Assembly (NCBI GenBank): GCA_937873715.1
Contig: CALMYJ010000011.1
Span: 1 to 64,000, forward strand
DNA length: 64,000 nucleotides
DNA from: an uncultured Chitinophagaceae bacterium
GTDB taxonomy: Bacteria; Bacteroidota; Bacteroidia; Chitinophagales; Chitinophagaceae
Direction: 5' to 3'
The notes below the pieces were generated by a model that searched no databases, was not told where the DNA came from, and saw only the letters and a program-made list of their open reading frames with translations. Shown piece by piece: positions 54,428-62,802 of the stretch. The translations under genes were made by a program, and so were the position numbers. The first letter of the stretch is position 1; each line of letters starts with the position of its first letter.

Positions 54428-54507
54428 AAACTAAAAATTCAAAAGTAAAAAGGTAAGCCCCGAACTTTTGAACAGTTTTTTTTGACTTTTAATTTTTGAC
54501 TTTGAAT
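54426..54507. repeat. AT-rich inverted repeat between nuoB and nuoC
   Basis: An A-rich arm (CTAAAAATTCAAAAGTAAAAAGG, read in two parts: CTAAAAATTC and AAAAGTAAAAAGG) faces a T-rich arm (TTTGACTTTTAATTTTTG, ending just before the nuoC ATG), forming an imperfect hairpin. It contains no gene. A related spacer lies between nuoD and nuoE. Confidence 0.55.
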
Positions 54508-54508
54508 T

Positions 54509-55030
54509 ATGTCTCTATCCAACGAAACCATACAACAAAAACTTACGGAGAAATTTGGGGATGTACTTACCGAATGGCAGCAGCCTTATGGTATGCTTAC
54601 TTTTACAGCTCCCAAAGCACTCAACATCAAAATCCTTCAATTTTTATTTGACGACGAAATACTCAGGTTCCAGTTTTTAACCGACCTGCAGGCAGTACAT
54701 TACCCTGATAGAAAAGGAGAGGAACTTGCCGTAGTGTATCACCTGCACAACCTGAGGGATAATGTACGGCTTCGGATGAAAGTGTTTACTTCAGTTGAAC
54801 AACCTGATGTATTTAGCGCTACTGCACTATACGCCGGTGCCAACTGGATGGAAAGAGAAACCTACGATTTTTTTGGAGTAAACTTTGTTGGTCATCCTAA
54901 TTTAATAAGGGTGTTAAATGTGGATGAAATGGATTACTTCCCTATGCGGAAAGAGTTTCCGCTGGAAGACCAGACAAGGATTGATAAAGACGATGAAATG
55001 TTTGGCCGTGGCGGAAGCATTGGTATTTAA
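54509..55030 (+). CDS. nuoC: NADH-quinone oxidoreductase subunit C
   Basis: A 173-aa subunit of the hydrophilic arm, here separate from NuoD (they are fused in E. coli). The FTSVEQPDVFSATALYAGAN, WMERETYDFFGVNF and PNLIRVL motifs and the acidic DYFPMRKEFPLED end are diagnostic. ATG 54509 (MSLSNETIQQKL). It is preceded by an AT-rich inverted repeat. Confidence 0.95.
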   Translation: MSLSNETIQQKLTEKFGDVLTEWQQPYGMLTFTAPKALNIKILQFLFDDEILRFQFLTDLQAVHYPDRKGEELAVVYHLHNLRDNVRLRMKVFTSVEQPDVFSATALYAGANWMERETYDFFGVNFVGHPNLIRVLNVDEMDYFPMRKEFPLEDQTRIDKDDEMFGRGGSIGI

Positions 55031-55066
55031 AAAAAACACGGCAGAAAAAGGGGAATAAAGTAATAC

Positions 55067-55084
55067 AGTACAAGTGTGCGACGC
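55067..55084 (+). repeat. 18-bp dispersed repeat, copy 2
   Basis: AGTACAAGTGTGCGACGC, identical to 24847-24864, lies 53 bases upstream of the nuoD ATG. Both copies sit a short distance before a gene inside an operon. After the shared 18-mer the two flanks resemble each other loosely (both contain AATGC or GATGC and GCAAAA). Confidence 0.6.
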
Positions 55085-55136
55085 CAATGCAGGTGCAAAA
55101 AGAACAAATGATGGTTACAAAAAATAAAAGCAATTA

Positions 55137-56363
55137 ATGACGCAGTCCGAACATATTTTACTTCCGGAAGGTTCATTGGAAAAACAAACCACCACACTTA
55201 ACCTTGGCCCTACACACCCGGCCACACACGGGGTGTTTCAAAATATACTTGAACTGGATGGGGAACGCATTTTATCGGCCGTTTCCACTGTAGGATATAT
55301 CCACCGGGCATTTGAAAAATTAGCCGAACGCAGGCCACTGTATCAAATTACACCCATTACCGACAGGCTGAATTACTGCTCATCACCCATCAATAATATG
55401 GGCTGGCATATTACCTGCGAAAGGCTGCTGGGTGTACAAACGCCAAAACGGGTAGACTACCTGCGTATCATCATCATGGAACTGGCCCGTATTGCCGACC
55501 ACCTTATTTGTAATTCGATTGTGGGTGTAGATTCCGGCGCTTTTTCGGGCTTCCTGTACCTGATGCAGTACCGGGAACTGATATACGAAATTTATGAAGA
55601 AGTGTGCGGCTCACGCCTTACCACCAATATTGGCCGTATCGGCGGTTTTGAAAGAAACTTCAGCAACACCGCTTTCGAAAAATTAGAAAAATTCCTCAAA
55701 GAATATCCCGAAACATTAAAAGAGTTTGAAAAGCTCTTTAACCGCAACAGGATATTTATGGAGCGTACCATTGGCTGTGGCCCCATCAGTGCCGAAAGGG
55801 CTTTGAGCTATGGCTTTACCGGCCCCAACCTCCGTGCCGCCGGTGTGGACTATGATGTAAGGGTACATACGCCATATTCTTCTTATGAAGATTTTGACTT
55901 TACCATTCCTGTGGGTACCACCGGCGATTGTTACGACCGCTTTTTGGTGCGTAATGAGGAAATGTGGCAGAGCATAAAACTCATTGGTGATGCCTACAAA
56001 AAAGTGCAGGAATTTAAAGGTACCGAAGCGGATGTGTATCATGCAGATGCACCAGCCTATTACCTGCCCGAAAAGAAAGATGTGTACACTAAAATGGAAG
56101 CCCTCATTTACCATTTTAAAATAGTGATGGGTGAAACCGAAATACCACCCGGCGAATTGTACAGCGCTGTGGAAGGCGCCAATGGCGAACTGGGTTTTTA
56201 TTTAATCAGCGATGGCGGCCGTACACCATACCGGCTGCACTTTCGCAGGCCCTGCTTTATATATTATCAGGCTTACCCGGAACTGATACAGGGCGGATTG
56301 TTGAGTGATGCTGTGATTACAATGAGCAGTTTAAACCTTATTGCAGGGGAACTTGATGCTTAA
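55137..56363 (+). CDS. nuoD: NADH-quinone oxidoreductase subunit D
   Basis: A 408-aa, 49-kDa-type subunit that forms the quinone cavity with NuoB. Motifs: NLGPTHPATHGVFQ, VGYIHRAFEKLAE, YCSSPINNMGWHI, IGCGPISAERALSYG, GELYSAVEGANGELGFYLISDG, and RLHFRRPCFIYYQAYPELIQ near the C-terminus. The ATG 55137 overlaps nothing upstream. Length is typical of the unfused form. Confidence 0.96.
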   Translation: MTQSEHILLPEGSLEKQTTTLNLGPTHPATHGVFQNILELDGERILSAVSTVGYIHRAFEKLAERRPLYQITPITDRLNYCSSPINNMGWHITCERLLGVQTPKRVDYLRIIIMELARIADHLICNSIVGVDSGAFSGFLYLMQYRELIYEIYEEVCGSRLTTNIGRIGGFERNFSNTAFEKLEKFLKEYPETLKEFEKLFNRNRIFMERTIGCGPISAERALSYGFTGPNLRAAGVDYDVRVHTPYSSYEDFDFTIPVGTTGDCYDRFLVRNEEMWQSIKLIGDAYKKVQEFKGTEADVYHADAPAYYLPEKKDVYTKMEALIYHFKIVMGETEIPPGELYSAVEGANGELGFYLISDGGRTPYRLHFRRPCFIYYQAYPELIQGGLLSDAVITMSSLNLIAGELDA

Positions 56364-56428
56364 AAAGAAAAAACCAAAAGGGGAGGCTAAAATTTTGTAG
56401 GATATTTTGACTTTTAGTTTTTTATATG

Positions 56429-56497
56429 AAAATTAAAAATTCAAAATTAAAAGGGCCCTTAAATATTGAACACTTTTTTGATTTTTAACTTTTAACC
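56429..56497. repeat. AT-rich inverted repeat between nuoD and nuoE
   Basis: A-rich arm at 56429-56454 and T-rich arm at 56473-56497, with AAGGGCCCTT, itself a palindrome, at 56451-56460. The pairing is imperfect. Similar in composition to the nuoB-nuoC spacer. Confidence 0.55.
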
Positions 56498-56502
56498 TGA
56501 GC

Positions 56503-56994
56503 ATGATACAATTTAATGACAAGAGTTTAGCCAAGGTGGCAGAGATAATTTCCCGCTATCCTGAGGGAAGACAAAAAAGTGCTTTGCTGCCAGTGCTGCA
56601 CCTGGCGCAGGAAGAATTTGGCGGCTGGCTGGATGTGCCGGTAATGGATTATGTAGCATCCCTTTTAAATATTGAGCCTATTGAAGTGTACGAAGTGGCC
56701 AGCTTTTACACCATGTATAATTTAAAGCCGGTAGGCAAATATGTATTTGAAGTATGCCAAACCGGTCCATGTATGTTGAGAGGCAGTGATGATATCATTG
56801 CTTACATCAAACAAAAGCTGGGTATTGGCCCTGGCGAAACTACTGCGGATGGCTTGTTCACTTTAAAGCCGGCCGAGTGCCTGGGGGCCTGTGGTTATGC
56901 CCCTATGATGCAGTTGGGCAAGCATTACCGGGAGCATTTAACCAAAGAAAAGGTAGATGCTATTATTGAAGAGTGCAGGGCAAAAGCCAATTGA
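56503..56994 (+). CDS. nuoE: NADH-quinone oxidoreductase subunit E
   Basis: A 163-aa thioredoxin-like subunit carrying the 2Fe-2S cluster N1a. Cysteines appear in VCQTGPCMLRGSDD and AECLGACGYAPMM. VASFYTMYNLKPVG is conserved. ATG 56503 (MIQFNDKSLAK). Its TGA overlaps the ATG of the next gene (TGATG), which encodes an unrelated secreted protein. Confidence 0.95.
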   Translation: MIQFNDKSLAKVAEIISRYPEGRQKSALLPVLHLAQEEFGGWLDVPVMDYVASLLNIEPIEVYEVASFYTMYNLKPVGKYVFEVCQTGPCMLRGSDDIIAYIKQKLGIGPGETTADGLFTLKPAECLGACGYAPMMQLGKHYREHLTKEKVDAIIEECRAKAN

Positions 56995-57419
56995 TGAAGT
57001 TCTTTTTAATAATACCGCTGGCGCTGCTGTTTGTACATGTACAGGCACAACAAACCACTGAAGAAAAACTACAGGCAGCAGTAATTGCATTGCACCAGGC
57101 GATGGTAAATAAAAATGTAGTTACCATCAACCAGCATACCGATAAAGCCTTAACCTATGGCCACAGCAATGGCTGGGTTGAAAATAAAAAAACACTGATA
57201 AGTAATTTGGAAACAGGCTTAATCAGCTACCAGAAATTTGCAGAAGACAGTGTGGTGGTGCAGTTGAGTGGTAATGTGGCCAGTGTTCGCTTTAAGGCAG
57301 ATATTGATGCCACTTTAAAAGGGGTGAGCAGCAATTTTAAACTGCAGGTGCTGGAAGTGTGGATAAGGAAAGCCAACCGCTGGGTATTATTTGCAAGGCA
57401 GGCGGTAAAACAAGTATAG
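56994..57419 (+). CDS. NTF2-like (DUF4440-type) secreted protein inside the nuo operon
   Basis: A 141-aa exported protein with signal peptide MKFFLIIPLALLFVHVQAQQ and an NTF2-like cone fold: EEKLQAAVIALHQAMVNKNV, DKALTYGHSNGWVENKKTL, and LQVLEVWIRKANRWVLFARQ. Such domains bind small molecules or act as isomerases; this one has no clear catalytic set. It is translated from a start overlapping the nuoE stop and is followed 34 bases later by nuoF. A link to complex I is not known. Confidence 0.88.
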   Translation: MKFFLIIPLALLFVHVQAQQTTEEKLQAAVIALHQAMVNKNVVTINQHTDKALTYGHSNGWVENKKTLISNLETGLISYQKFAEDSVVVQLSGNVASVRFKADIDATLKGVSSNFKLQVLEVWIRKANRWVLFARQAVKQV

Positions 57420-57453
57420 ATTATTTTGATTTGAACATTTTGACATATACAGA

Positions 57454-58809
57454 ATGGGTAAAAAATTATTATTAGCAAACGCAAACGTACCGGGCATACG
57501 CAGCTTTGAAGTATATCGCCGTGAGGGCGGCTACTGTAGTGTGGAAAAAGCATTAAAAATGCAGCCCGCCGATATTGTTGAAGAAGTAAAAAAGAGTGGG
57601 TTGCGTGGCCGTGGCGGCGCTGGTTTTCCTGCCGGTATGAAGTGGAGCTTTATTGCAAAGCCCGAAGGCGTACCACGCCACCTGGTGGTGAATGCTGATG
57701 AAAGCGAACCCGGAACATTTAAAGACAGGTATTTAATGGAGTTCATCCCTCATATTTTAATCGAGGGCATGATTGTATCGTCTTTTGCGTTAGGCAGCAA
57801 CGTTAGTTACATTTATATCCGTGGCGAATACGCCTGGATACCTGATATTTTGGAAGAAGCCATTGCAGAGGCAAAGCAGCATGGTTTTTTGGGTAAAAAT
57901 ATTTTAGGCAGCGGCTTCGATTGTGAAATATATGTACAGCGTGGCGCCGGTGCCTACATCTGTGGCGAAGAAACAGCCCTGATAGAATCGCTGGAAGGCA
58001 AAAGGGGCAACCCAAGAATTAAGCCGCCATTTCCTGCGGTAAAAGGATTGTGGGAGCGGCCAACCGTGGTGAACAATGTGGAAACTATTGCGGCTGTAGT
58101 ACCCATCATTAACGAAGGCGGAGAGGAGTATGCCAAAATTGGTATTGGTAAATCAACCGGTACCAAATTGATTTCTGCCTGTGGTAATATCAATAAGCCC
58201 GGCGTATATGAAATAGATATGACCATCAGCGTGGAGGAATTTATTTTCAGCGATGAATATTGTGGTGGTATTCCCAATGGCAAAAAATTAAAAGCCTGTA
58301 TCCCCGGTGGCTCCTCTGTTCCCATATTGCCGGCCAATTTGCTGTTAACTACTGCAAAGGGTGAAAAAAGACTGATGAACTATGAAAGTCTTGCTGATGG
58401 CGGCTTTGCCACAGGTACCATGATGGGCAGTGGTGGTTTTATTGTGCTGGATGAAGATCAGTGTGTGGTAAGGCATACCATGACGCTGGCGCATTTTTAT
58501 CATCATGAAAGCTGTGGCCAGTGTAGCCCCTGCCGCGAAGGCACCGGCTGGATGGAAAGGATATTAAAGAAGATTGAATACGGCAAAGGGGAGATGAAGG
58601 ATATTGATTTGTTGTGGGATATACAGCGGAAAATAGAAGGCAACACCATTTGCCCATTGGGAGATGCAGCGGCCTGGCCGGTTGCGGCTGCTATCCGTCA
58701 TTTCAGGGATGAGTTTGAATGGCATGTGCTGAACCCGGAAGAATGTTTGCAGCGTAATTACGGATTGGCGCATTATGCCGATCCGGTGCATGTACCTGTA
58801 ACAGTTTAA
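57454..58809 (+). CDS. nuoF: NADH-quinone oxidoreductase subunit F
   Basis: A 451-aa subunit that binds NADH and FMN and carries 4Fe-4S cluster N3. Motifs: LRGRGGAGFPAGMKW (NADH/FMN glycine loop), NADESEPGTFKDR, YICGEETALIESLEG, GTMMGSGGFIVLDE and ESCGQCSPCREGTGWM with cluster cysteines, then NTICPLGDAAAWPV. ATG 57454. The gene is followed by the GxxExxY cassette instead of directly by nuoG. Confidence 0.96.
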   Translation: MGKKLLLANANVPGIRSFEVYRREGGYCSVEKALKMQPADIVEEVKKSGLRGRGGAGFPAGMKWSFIAKPEGVPRHLVVNADESEPGTFKDRYLMEFIPHILIEGMIVSSFALGSNVSYIYIRGEYAWIPDILEEAIAEAKQHGFLGKNILGSGFDCEIYVQRGAGAYICGEETALIESLEGKRGNPRIKPPFPAVKGLWERPTVVNNVETIAAVVPIINEGGEEYAKIGIGKSTGTKLISACGNINKPGVYEIDMTISVEEFIFSDEYCGGIPNGKKLKACIPGGSSVPILPANLLLTTAKGEKRLMNYESLADGGFATGTMMGSGGFIVLDEDQCVVRHTMTLAHFYHHESCGQCSPCREGTGWMERILKKIEYGKGEMKDIDLLWDIQRKIEGNTICPLGDAAAWPVAAAIRHFRDEFEWHVLNPEECLQRNYGLAHYADPVHVPVTV

Positions 58810-58813
58810 TTAG

Positions 58814-58839
58814 CTCACAAAGGCACAGCGGCACAAAGT
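58814..58839 (+). repeat. Left inverted repeat of the GxxExxY cassette
   Basis: Begins CTCACAAAGGCACAGC and ends GGCACAAAGT. It also pairs locally with the degenerate copy CTTTGTGGTGTAG at 58861-58873. Confidence 0.7.
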
Positions 58840-58899
58840 TTTGAAGTATTTCTTTTTTTGCTTTGTGGTGTAGTAACTCCGTGAGAAAATTAAAAATAT

Positions 58900-59274
58900 A
58901 TGCAGCAGGAAAATCTAATAGCATCGGATGTTTTAAATATTTGTTTTGATATTCATAAGCTGTATGGGCCAGGATTGTTTGAGAGAGTATATGAGGAAAT
59001 ACTTTGTTATGAACTAGGAAAAAGAGAAATAAGTTTTAAGAGGCAATACCCAATTCCTGTTATTCATGATAATATCAAACTTGATGTTGGATTTGTAGCA
59101 GATGTAATAATTGAAGATTTGGTTTTGATAGAACTTAAAAGTGTGGCAAGGCTGGAAGATGTACATTTTAAGCAAGTTCTTACTTATTTAAGGTTGACAG
59201 GAATAAGATTAGGGTTACTGATTAATTTTAATGAGGCGCTTTTGAAAAACGGAATAAAAAGAATTGCAAACTAA
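58900..59274 (+). CDS. GxxExxY protein (PD-(D/E)XK nuclease-like fold)
   Basis: A 124-aa protein with the family name motif G25-x-x-E28-x-x-Y31 (GLFERVY). The nuclease-like core has D68 in VGFVADVIIED and E78-L-K80 in LIELKSV, the D-(x)9-E-x-K pattern of PD-(D/E)XK enzymes. Function is not established. It lies between nuoF and nuoG on the operon strand and is flanked by inverted repeats. Its codon use is AT-rich compared with the nuo genes. Confidence 0.9.
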   Translation: MQQENLIASDVLNICFDIHKLYGPGLFERVYEEILCYELGKREISFKRQYPIPVIHDNIKLDVGFVADVIIEDLVLIELKSVARLEDVHFKQVLTYLRLTGIRLGLLINFNEALLKNGIKRIAN

Positions 59275-59279
59275 AATTC

Positions 59280-59305
59280 ACTTTGTGCCTTTGTGCCTTT
59301 GTGAG
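59280..59305 (-). repeat. Right inverted repeat of the GxxExxY cassette
   Basis: Begins ACTTTGTGCCTTTGTG and ends CCTTTGTGAG. It includes two and a half copies of CTTTGTGC and lies 14 bases before the nuoG start. Confidence 0.7.
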
Positions 59306-59318
59306 AGACTATAAAAAT

Positions 59319-60443
59319 ATGGCAGAAGAAAACAAACCTGCGCCGCCGGCCAATTTTAAAGTAACGATAGATAATATCACTATCGAAGTGCCGCCGGGTA
59401 CCACCATATTAAATGCAGCACGCCAGATAGGCGGTGATGTAACGCCACCGGCTATGTGCTATTACAGCAAACTACAGGGCAGCGGTGGTAAATGCCGTAC
59501 CTGCCTGGTGGAAGTCGCTGCAGGCTCCACCGCCGACCCTCGGCCCATGCCCAAACTGGTGGCCAGTTGCCGCACCACCATCATGGATGGTATGATTGTA
59601 AAAAATATTACCAGCGAAAGGGTGCAGGATGCCCGTGCCGGGGTAGTGGAGTTTTTATTACTTAATCATCCGCTCGATTGCCCGATATGCGACCAGGCCG
59701 GCGAATGTCATTTGCAGGATTTGGGCTATGAGCATGGTAAAGAAGGCACACGCTACGAATTTCCCCGCCGCACTTTTGAAAAAGAAGATATCGGCCCTTA
59801 CATCCAACTGCACATGACACGTTGCATCCTCTGTTACCGTTGTACTTATGTGGCCGACCAGCTTACCGAAAAAAGGGTACATGGTATTATCGACCGGGGC
59901 GAACATGCAGAAATTTCTACCTATATATCTAAAGCAATCGATAATGATTTTAGCGGCAACATGATTGATGTGTGCCCCGTGGGTGCATTAACAGACAAAA
60001 CGTTCCGGTTTAAAAACAGGGTATGGTTTACCAAGCCGGTGGATGCACACCGGGAATGCACTACACCGGGCTGCTGCGGCAAAACCACCCTGTGGCTGCG
60101 TGGCGATGAGGTATTTCGTGTAACAGCCCGTAAAGACCAGTGGGGCGAAGTACAAAGCTTTGATGGTAAACCCGGATGGATATGCAACACCTGCCGCTTT
60201 GATAAAAAACAAACCAGCGACTGGGTGATAGAAGGGCCCACTAAAGTAAGCCGCCATTCCGTTATTTCGCAGGGGCATTATGTAGGTGTGGTAAAGCCGC
60301 AGGAAACGGTAGAAAAAGTATTGGATGGCCGCAAACCCAAACTGCTGATGGATATACATACGGTAAGTGAAGTGAACAAACCCGGTGTGGAACTGAGTAA
60401 AATAAACGGGCCTGCCCGTTCGGATGTTTTCAATAACCAATAA
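59319..60443 (+). CDS. nuoG: NADH-quinone oxidoreductase subunit G, short form
   Basis: A 374-aa complex I subunit that carries electron-transfer clusters in the hydrophilic arm. ATG 59319 (MAEENKPAPP) is used; a start at 59283 lies in the right cassette repeat. Cluster residues: CYYSKLQGSGGKCRTCLVE (2Fe-2S), CDQAGECHLQDLG, CILCYRC and VCPVGAL (4Fe-4S). It lacks the long molybdopterin-like C-terminal domain of E. coli NuoG (about 900 aa), as in other short bacterial forms. Confidence 0.93.
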   Translation: MAEENKPAPPANFKVTIDNITIEVPPGTTILNAARQIGGDVTPPAMCYYSKLQGSGGKCRTCLVEVAAGSTADPRPMPKLVASCRTTIMDGMIVKNITSERVQDARAGVVEFLLLNHPLDCPICDQAGECHLQDLGYEHGKEGTRYEFPRRTFEKEDIGPYIQLHMTRCILCYRCTYVADQLTEKRVHGIIDRGEHAEISTYISKAIDNDFSGNMIDVCPVGALTDKTFRFKNRVWFTKPVDAHRECTTPGCCGKTTLWLRGDEVFRVTARKDQWGEVQSFDGKPGWICNTCRFDKKQTSDWVIEGPTKVSRHSVISQGHYVGVVKPQETVEKVLDGRKPKLLMDIHTVSEVNKPGVELSKINGPARSDVFNNQ

Positions 60444-60487
60444 AAAATCGGCTTGCTGTATATAGCTTCAGCCCCGTTACATACATT

Positions 60488-61552
60488 ATGCTTTTAACTG
60501 TAGATTTAGCACTCATCATTGAAAAACTGGCGCTCATTGTGGTGGTGGTAATGAGTTCGCTGGTAGTAGCGATGTACACTACTTTTGCCGAACGTAAGGT
60601 AGCTGCTGTACTGCAAGACAGGAGCGGCCCCAACCGTGCTGGTCCATTTGGATTATTGCAGCCGCTGGCAGACGGTTTGAAGCTTTTTTTCAAAGAAGAA
60701 ATCATTCCTAATTTTTCGTCTAAGTTTTTATTTATACTCGGTCCCAGCCTGGCCATGCTTACAGCAATGATGACCGGGGCTGTAATACCCTGGGGCGATA
60801 AAGTACATTTTTTTGGCAGGGATATTTCTTTGCAGATAGCCGATATCAACATTGGTATATTATATGTATTTGGCGTGGTAAGTATGGGCGTGTATGGTAT
60901 TATGATTGGTAGTTGGGCCAGTAATAACAAATACTCCCTGATGGGTGGCCTCAGGGCAGCCTCGCAAATCATTAGCTACGAGCTGGCAATGGGTATTGCC
61001 CTCATCGCCCTGCTGATGGTAACAGGTACGCTTAGCCTAAAAACAATGGTGAACCAGCAGTTAGACAGTTACTGGAATGTGGTGAAACAACCGCTGGGCT
61101 TCTTTATATTTTTAATTTGCGTATTTGCCGAGTGTAACCGTACACCATTCGACTTGCCTGAGGCAGAAAATGAATTGATTGGCGGTTATCACACCGAGTA
61201 TTCATCTATGAAACTGGGCTTTTATTTGTTTGCCGAATACATCAATATGTTTATCAGCAGTGCGGTAATGGCCAGCCTGTTTTTTGGCGGATACGATATA
61301 CCGCTGGTAAATGATGCGGCCCTGCTGGAAAAAGTAGGCACCAACTGGATGGCTGCTATCCATGCCGGTATGCTCTTTGTAAAAATCGCCTTCTTCCTGT
61401 TTTTATTTATGTGGGTGCGGTGGACGCTGCCCCGCTTCAGGTACGACCAGTTGATGCGCCTGGGCTGGAAGATTTTGATACCCTTAGCACTGTTTAATAT
61501 GCTGCTGACAGGGGCACTTATTTTAGTGAAACAAAACGGTTGGAGTTTTTAA
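60488..61552 (+). CDS. nuoH: NADH-quinone oxidoreductase subunit H
   Basis: A 354-aa membrane subunit contributing to the quinone cavity and the proton path start. About eight transmembrane helices. Conserved segments: TFAERKVAAVLQDRSGPNRA, GPFGLLQPLADGLKLFFKEE, AECNRTPFDLPEAENELIGG and RWTLPRFRYDQLM. ATG 60488 (MLLTVDLALI). Length is normal. Confidence 0.96.
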   Translation: MLLTVDLALIIEKLALIVVVVMSSLVVAMYTTFAERKVAAVLQDRSGPNRAGPFGLLQPLADGLKLFFKEEIIPNFSSKFLFILGPSLAMLTAMMTGAVIPWGDKVHFFGRDISLQIADINIGILYVFGVVSMGVYGIMIGSWASNNKYSLMGGLRAASQIISYELAMGIALIALLMVTGTLSLKTMVNQQLDSYWNVVKQPLGFFIFLICVFAECNRTPFDLPEAENELIGGYHTEYSSMKLGFYLFAEYINMFISSAVMASLFFGGYDIPLVNDAALLEKVGTNWMAAIHAGMLFVKIAFFLFLFMWVRWTLPRFRYDQLMRLGWKILIPLALFNMLLTGALILVKQNGWSF

Positions 61553-61572
61553 AAACATTAAAAATATATTTG
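61540..61572 (+). promoter_or_regulatory. Possible internal promoter before nuoI
   Basis: TTG at 61540-61542 (inside the end of nuoH), a 22-base spacer, and TATATTTG at 61565-61572, an exact -7 consensus. Transcription would start near 61576, 35 bases before the nuoI ATG. It could give extra transcripts of the membrane-arm genes. Confidence 0.45.
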
Positions 61573-61610
61573 CACGGGTTTAATTTAAAGTGCTGACAAA
61601 TCAAATTAAA

Positions 61611-62165
61611 ATGCAACCATTAACCACCAGGGTAAAACAGGTAGACCGCAGGCCAATGAACCTGCTGGAAAAAATATACCTGCCTGCAATCTTAAAAGGA
61701 TTGTCGATTACCTTCAGCCATATTTTTAAAAAGAACCCCACTATTAGCTATCCCGAAAAAACAAGGCCATTCAGTCCTGTATTTCGTGGATTACATATTT
61801 TGAACAGGGATGAAGAGGGGCGTGAAAACTGCACCGCCTGTGGCCTTTGTGCTGTAGCCTGCCCGGCAGAAGCCATCACGATGGAAGCCGCAGAGCGTAA
61901 GCCTGGTGAAGAAAATCTTTACCGGGAAGAAAAATATGCGGCACGCTACGAAATCAATATGCTGCGCTGTATTTTTTGCGGCTTGTGCGAAGAGGCCTGT
62001 CCTAAAGATGCCATTTATTTAAGCGAAACCTTTGCTCCCGCTAATTACAACCGCAAAGGATTTATTTATGGAAAAACTGATTTGCTGATACCCGATCCTG
62101 TTAGCGAACCGGAAGCATTTGCAGCCGCAAGAGGCAGCAGGGTAAAAAGAACAACCAACAACTAA
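61611..62165 (+). CDS. nuoI: NADH-quinone oxidoreductase subunit I
   Basis: A 184-aa subunit with two 4Fe-4S clusters (N6a and N6b) feeding N2. Clusters: CTACGLCAVACPAE and CIFCGLCEEACPKD. ATG 61611 (MQPLTTRVKQ) is used; the in-frame GTG at 61590 is less likely. The N-terminal helix region KGLSITFSHIFKKNPTISYP is typical. Confidence 0.95.
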   Translation: MQPLTTRVKQVDRRPMNLLEKIYLPAILKGLSITFSHIFKKNPTISYPEKTRPFSPVFRGLHILNRDEEGRENCTACGLCAVACPAEAITMEAAERKPGEENLYREEKYAARYEINMLRCIFCGLCEEACPKDAIYLSETFAPANYNRKGFIYGKTDLLIPDPVSEPEAFAAARGSRVKRTTNN

Positions 62166-62202
62166 AACTAACTGATACCCCTTAGGGGCAAAGAGTGGCA
62201 TT

Positions 62203-62700
62203 ATGAGTGTAACACAACTTCTTTTCTGGTTCCTGAGTTTTTTAGCCATAGGCGGAGCCCTCATGGTGGTTATCAGCCGAAACCCGGTACACAGTATCCT
62301 CTTTCTTATCATTACATTTTTTGCCATCTCCGGCCACTATATTTTATTGAATGCCCAGTTTCTGGCCATTGTAAATATTATAGTATATGCCGGGGCTATC
62401 ATGGTGTTATTTCTTTTTGTAGTGATGCTGATGAACCTGAATGCCGATACCGAGCCGCCACATAAAAGCAAATACCTGCTGTATGGTGGTACCATCGCCG
62501 GTGCCAGCCTGATGCTGGTACTGGTGGCAGCCATAAAACAAAGCTCAGGTACTATTGAATTTAAAACAGGCAATATTGGACTGATCAATACATTGGGCAA
62601 AACATTATTTACCGATTATGTTTTTCCATTCGAAATAAGCAGTGTATTGTTCCTGAGTGCTATGATTGGCGCAGTGGTCATTTCAAAAAAAGAAGCGTGA
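62203..62700 (+). CDS. nuoJ: NADH-quinone oxidoreductase subunit J
   Basis: A 165-aa membrane subunit with five transmembrane helices. Conserved: RNPVHSILFLIITFFAISG, YILLNAQFLAIVNIIVYAGA and MVLFLFVVMLMNL. ATG 62203 (MSVTQLLFWFL). It lies 37 bases after nuoI. Confidence 0.95.
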   Translation: MSVTQLLFWFLSFLAIGGALMVVISRNPVHSILFLIITFFAISGHYILLNAQFLAIVNIIVYAGAIMVLFLFVVMLMNLNADTEPPHKSKYLLYGGTIAGASLMLVLVAAIKQSSGTIEFKTGNIGLINTLGKTLFTDYVFPFEISSVLFLSAMIGAVVISKKEA

Positions 62701-62802
62701 TAGCTTAAAATACAAATGCTGTAAGCTGTATAAGCTGGCAGCAGATTTAACAACGTAAAGCCATTTTGAAGCAGGCTTTATTAAAACAGGAGTTTACAGA
62801 AT

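Larger units (their letters stand above)
58814..59305. mobile_element. GxxExxY cassette flanked by 26-bp inverted repeats
   Basis: Left arm 58814-58839 and right arm 59280-59305 are inverted copies matching at 24 of 26 positions, built from CTTTGTG/GCCTTTGTG words. A degenerate third copy (58861-58886), in the same direction as the right arm, precedes the start codon. The unit holds only the GxxExxY gene and separates nuoF from nuoG. No transposase is present. The gene is visibly more AT-rich than nuoF and nuoG, in keeping with transfer. Confidence 0.7.

Noticed and set aside
57531..58337. Minus-strand frames opposite nuoF
   Set aside because: Shadows of a highly conserved gene with intact cluster and nucleotide motifs.
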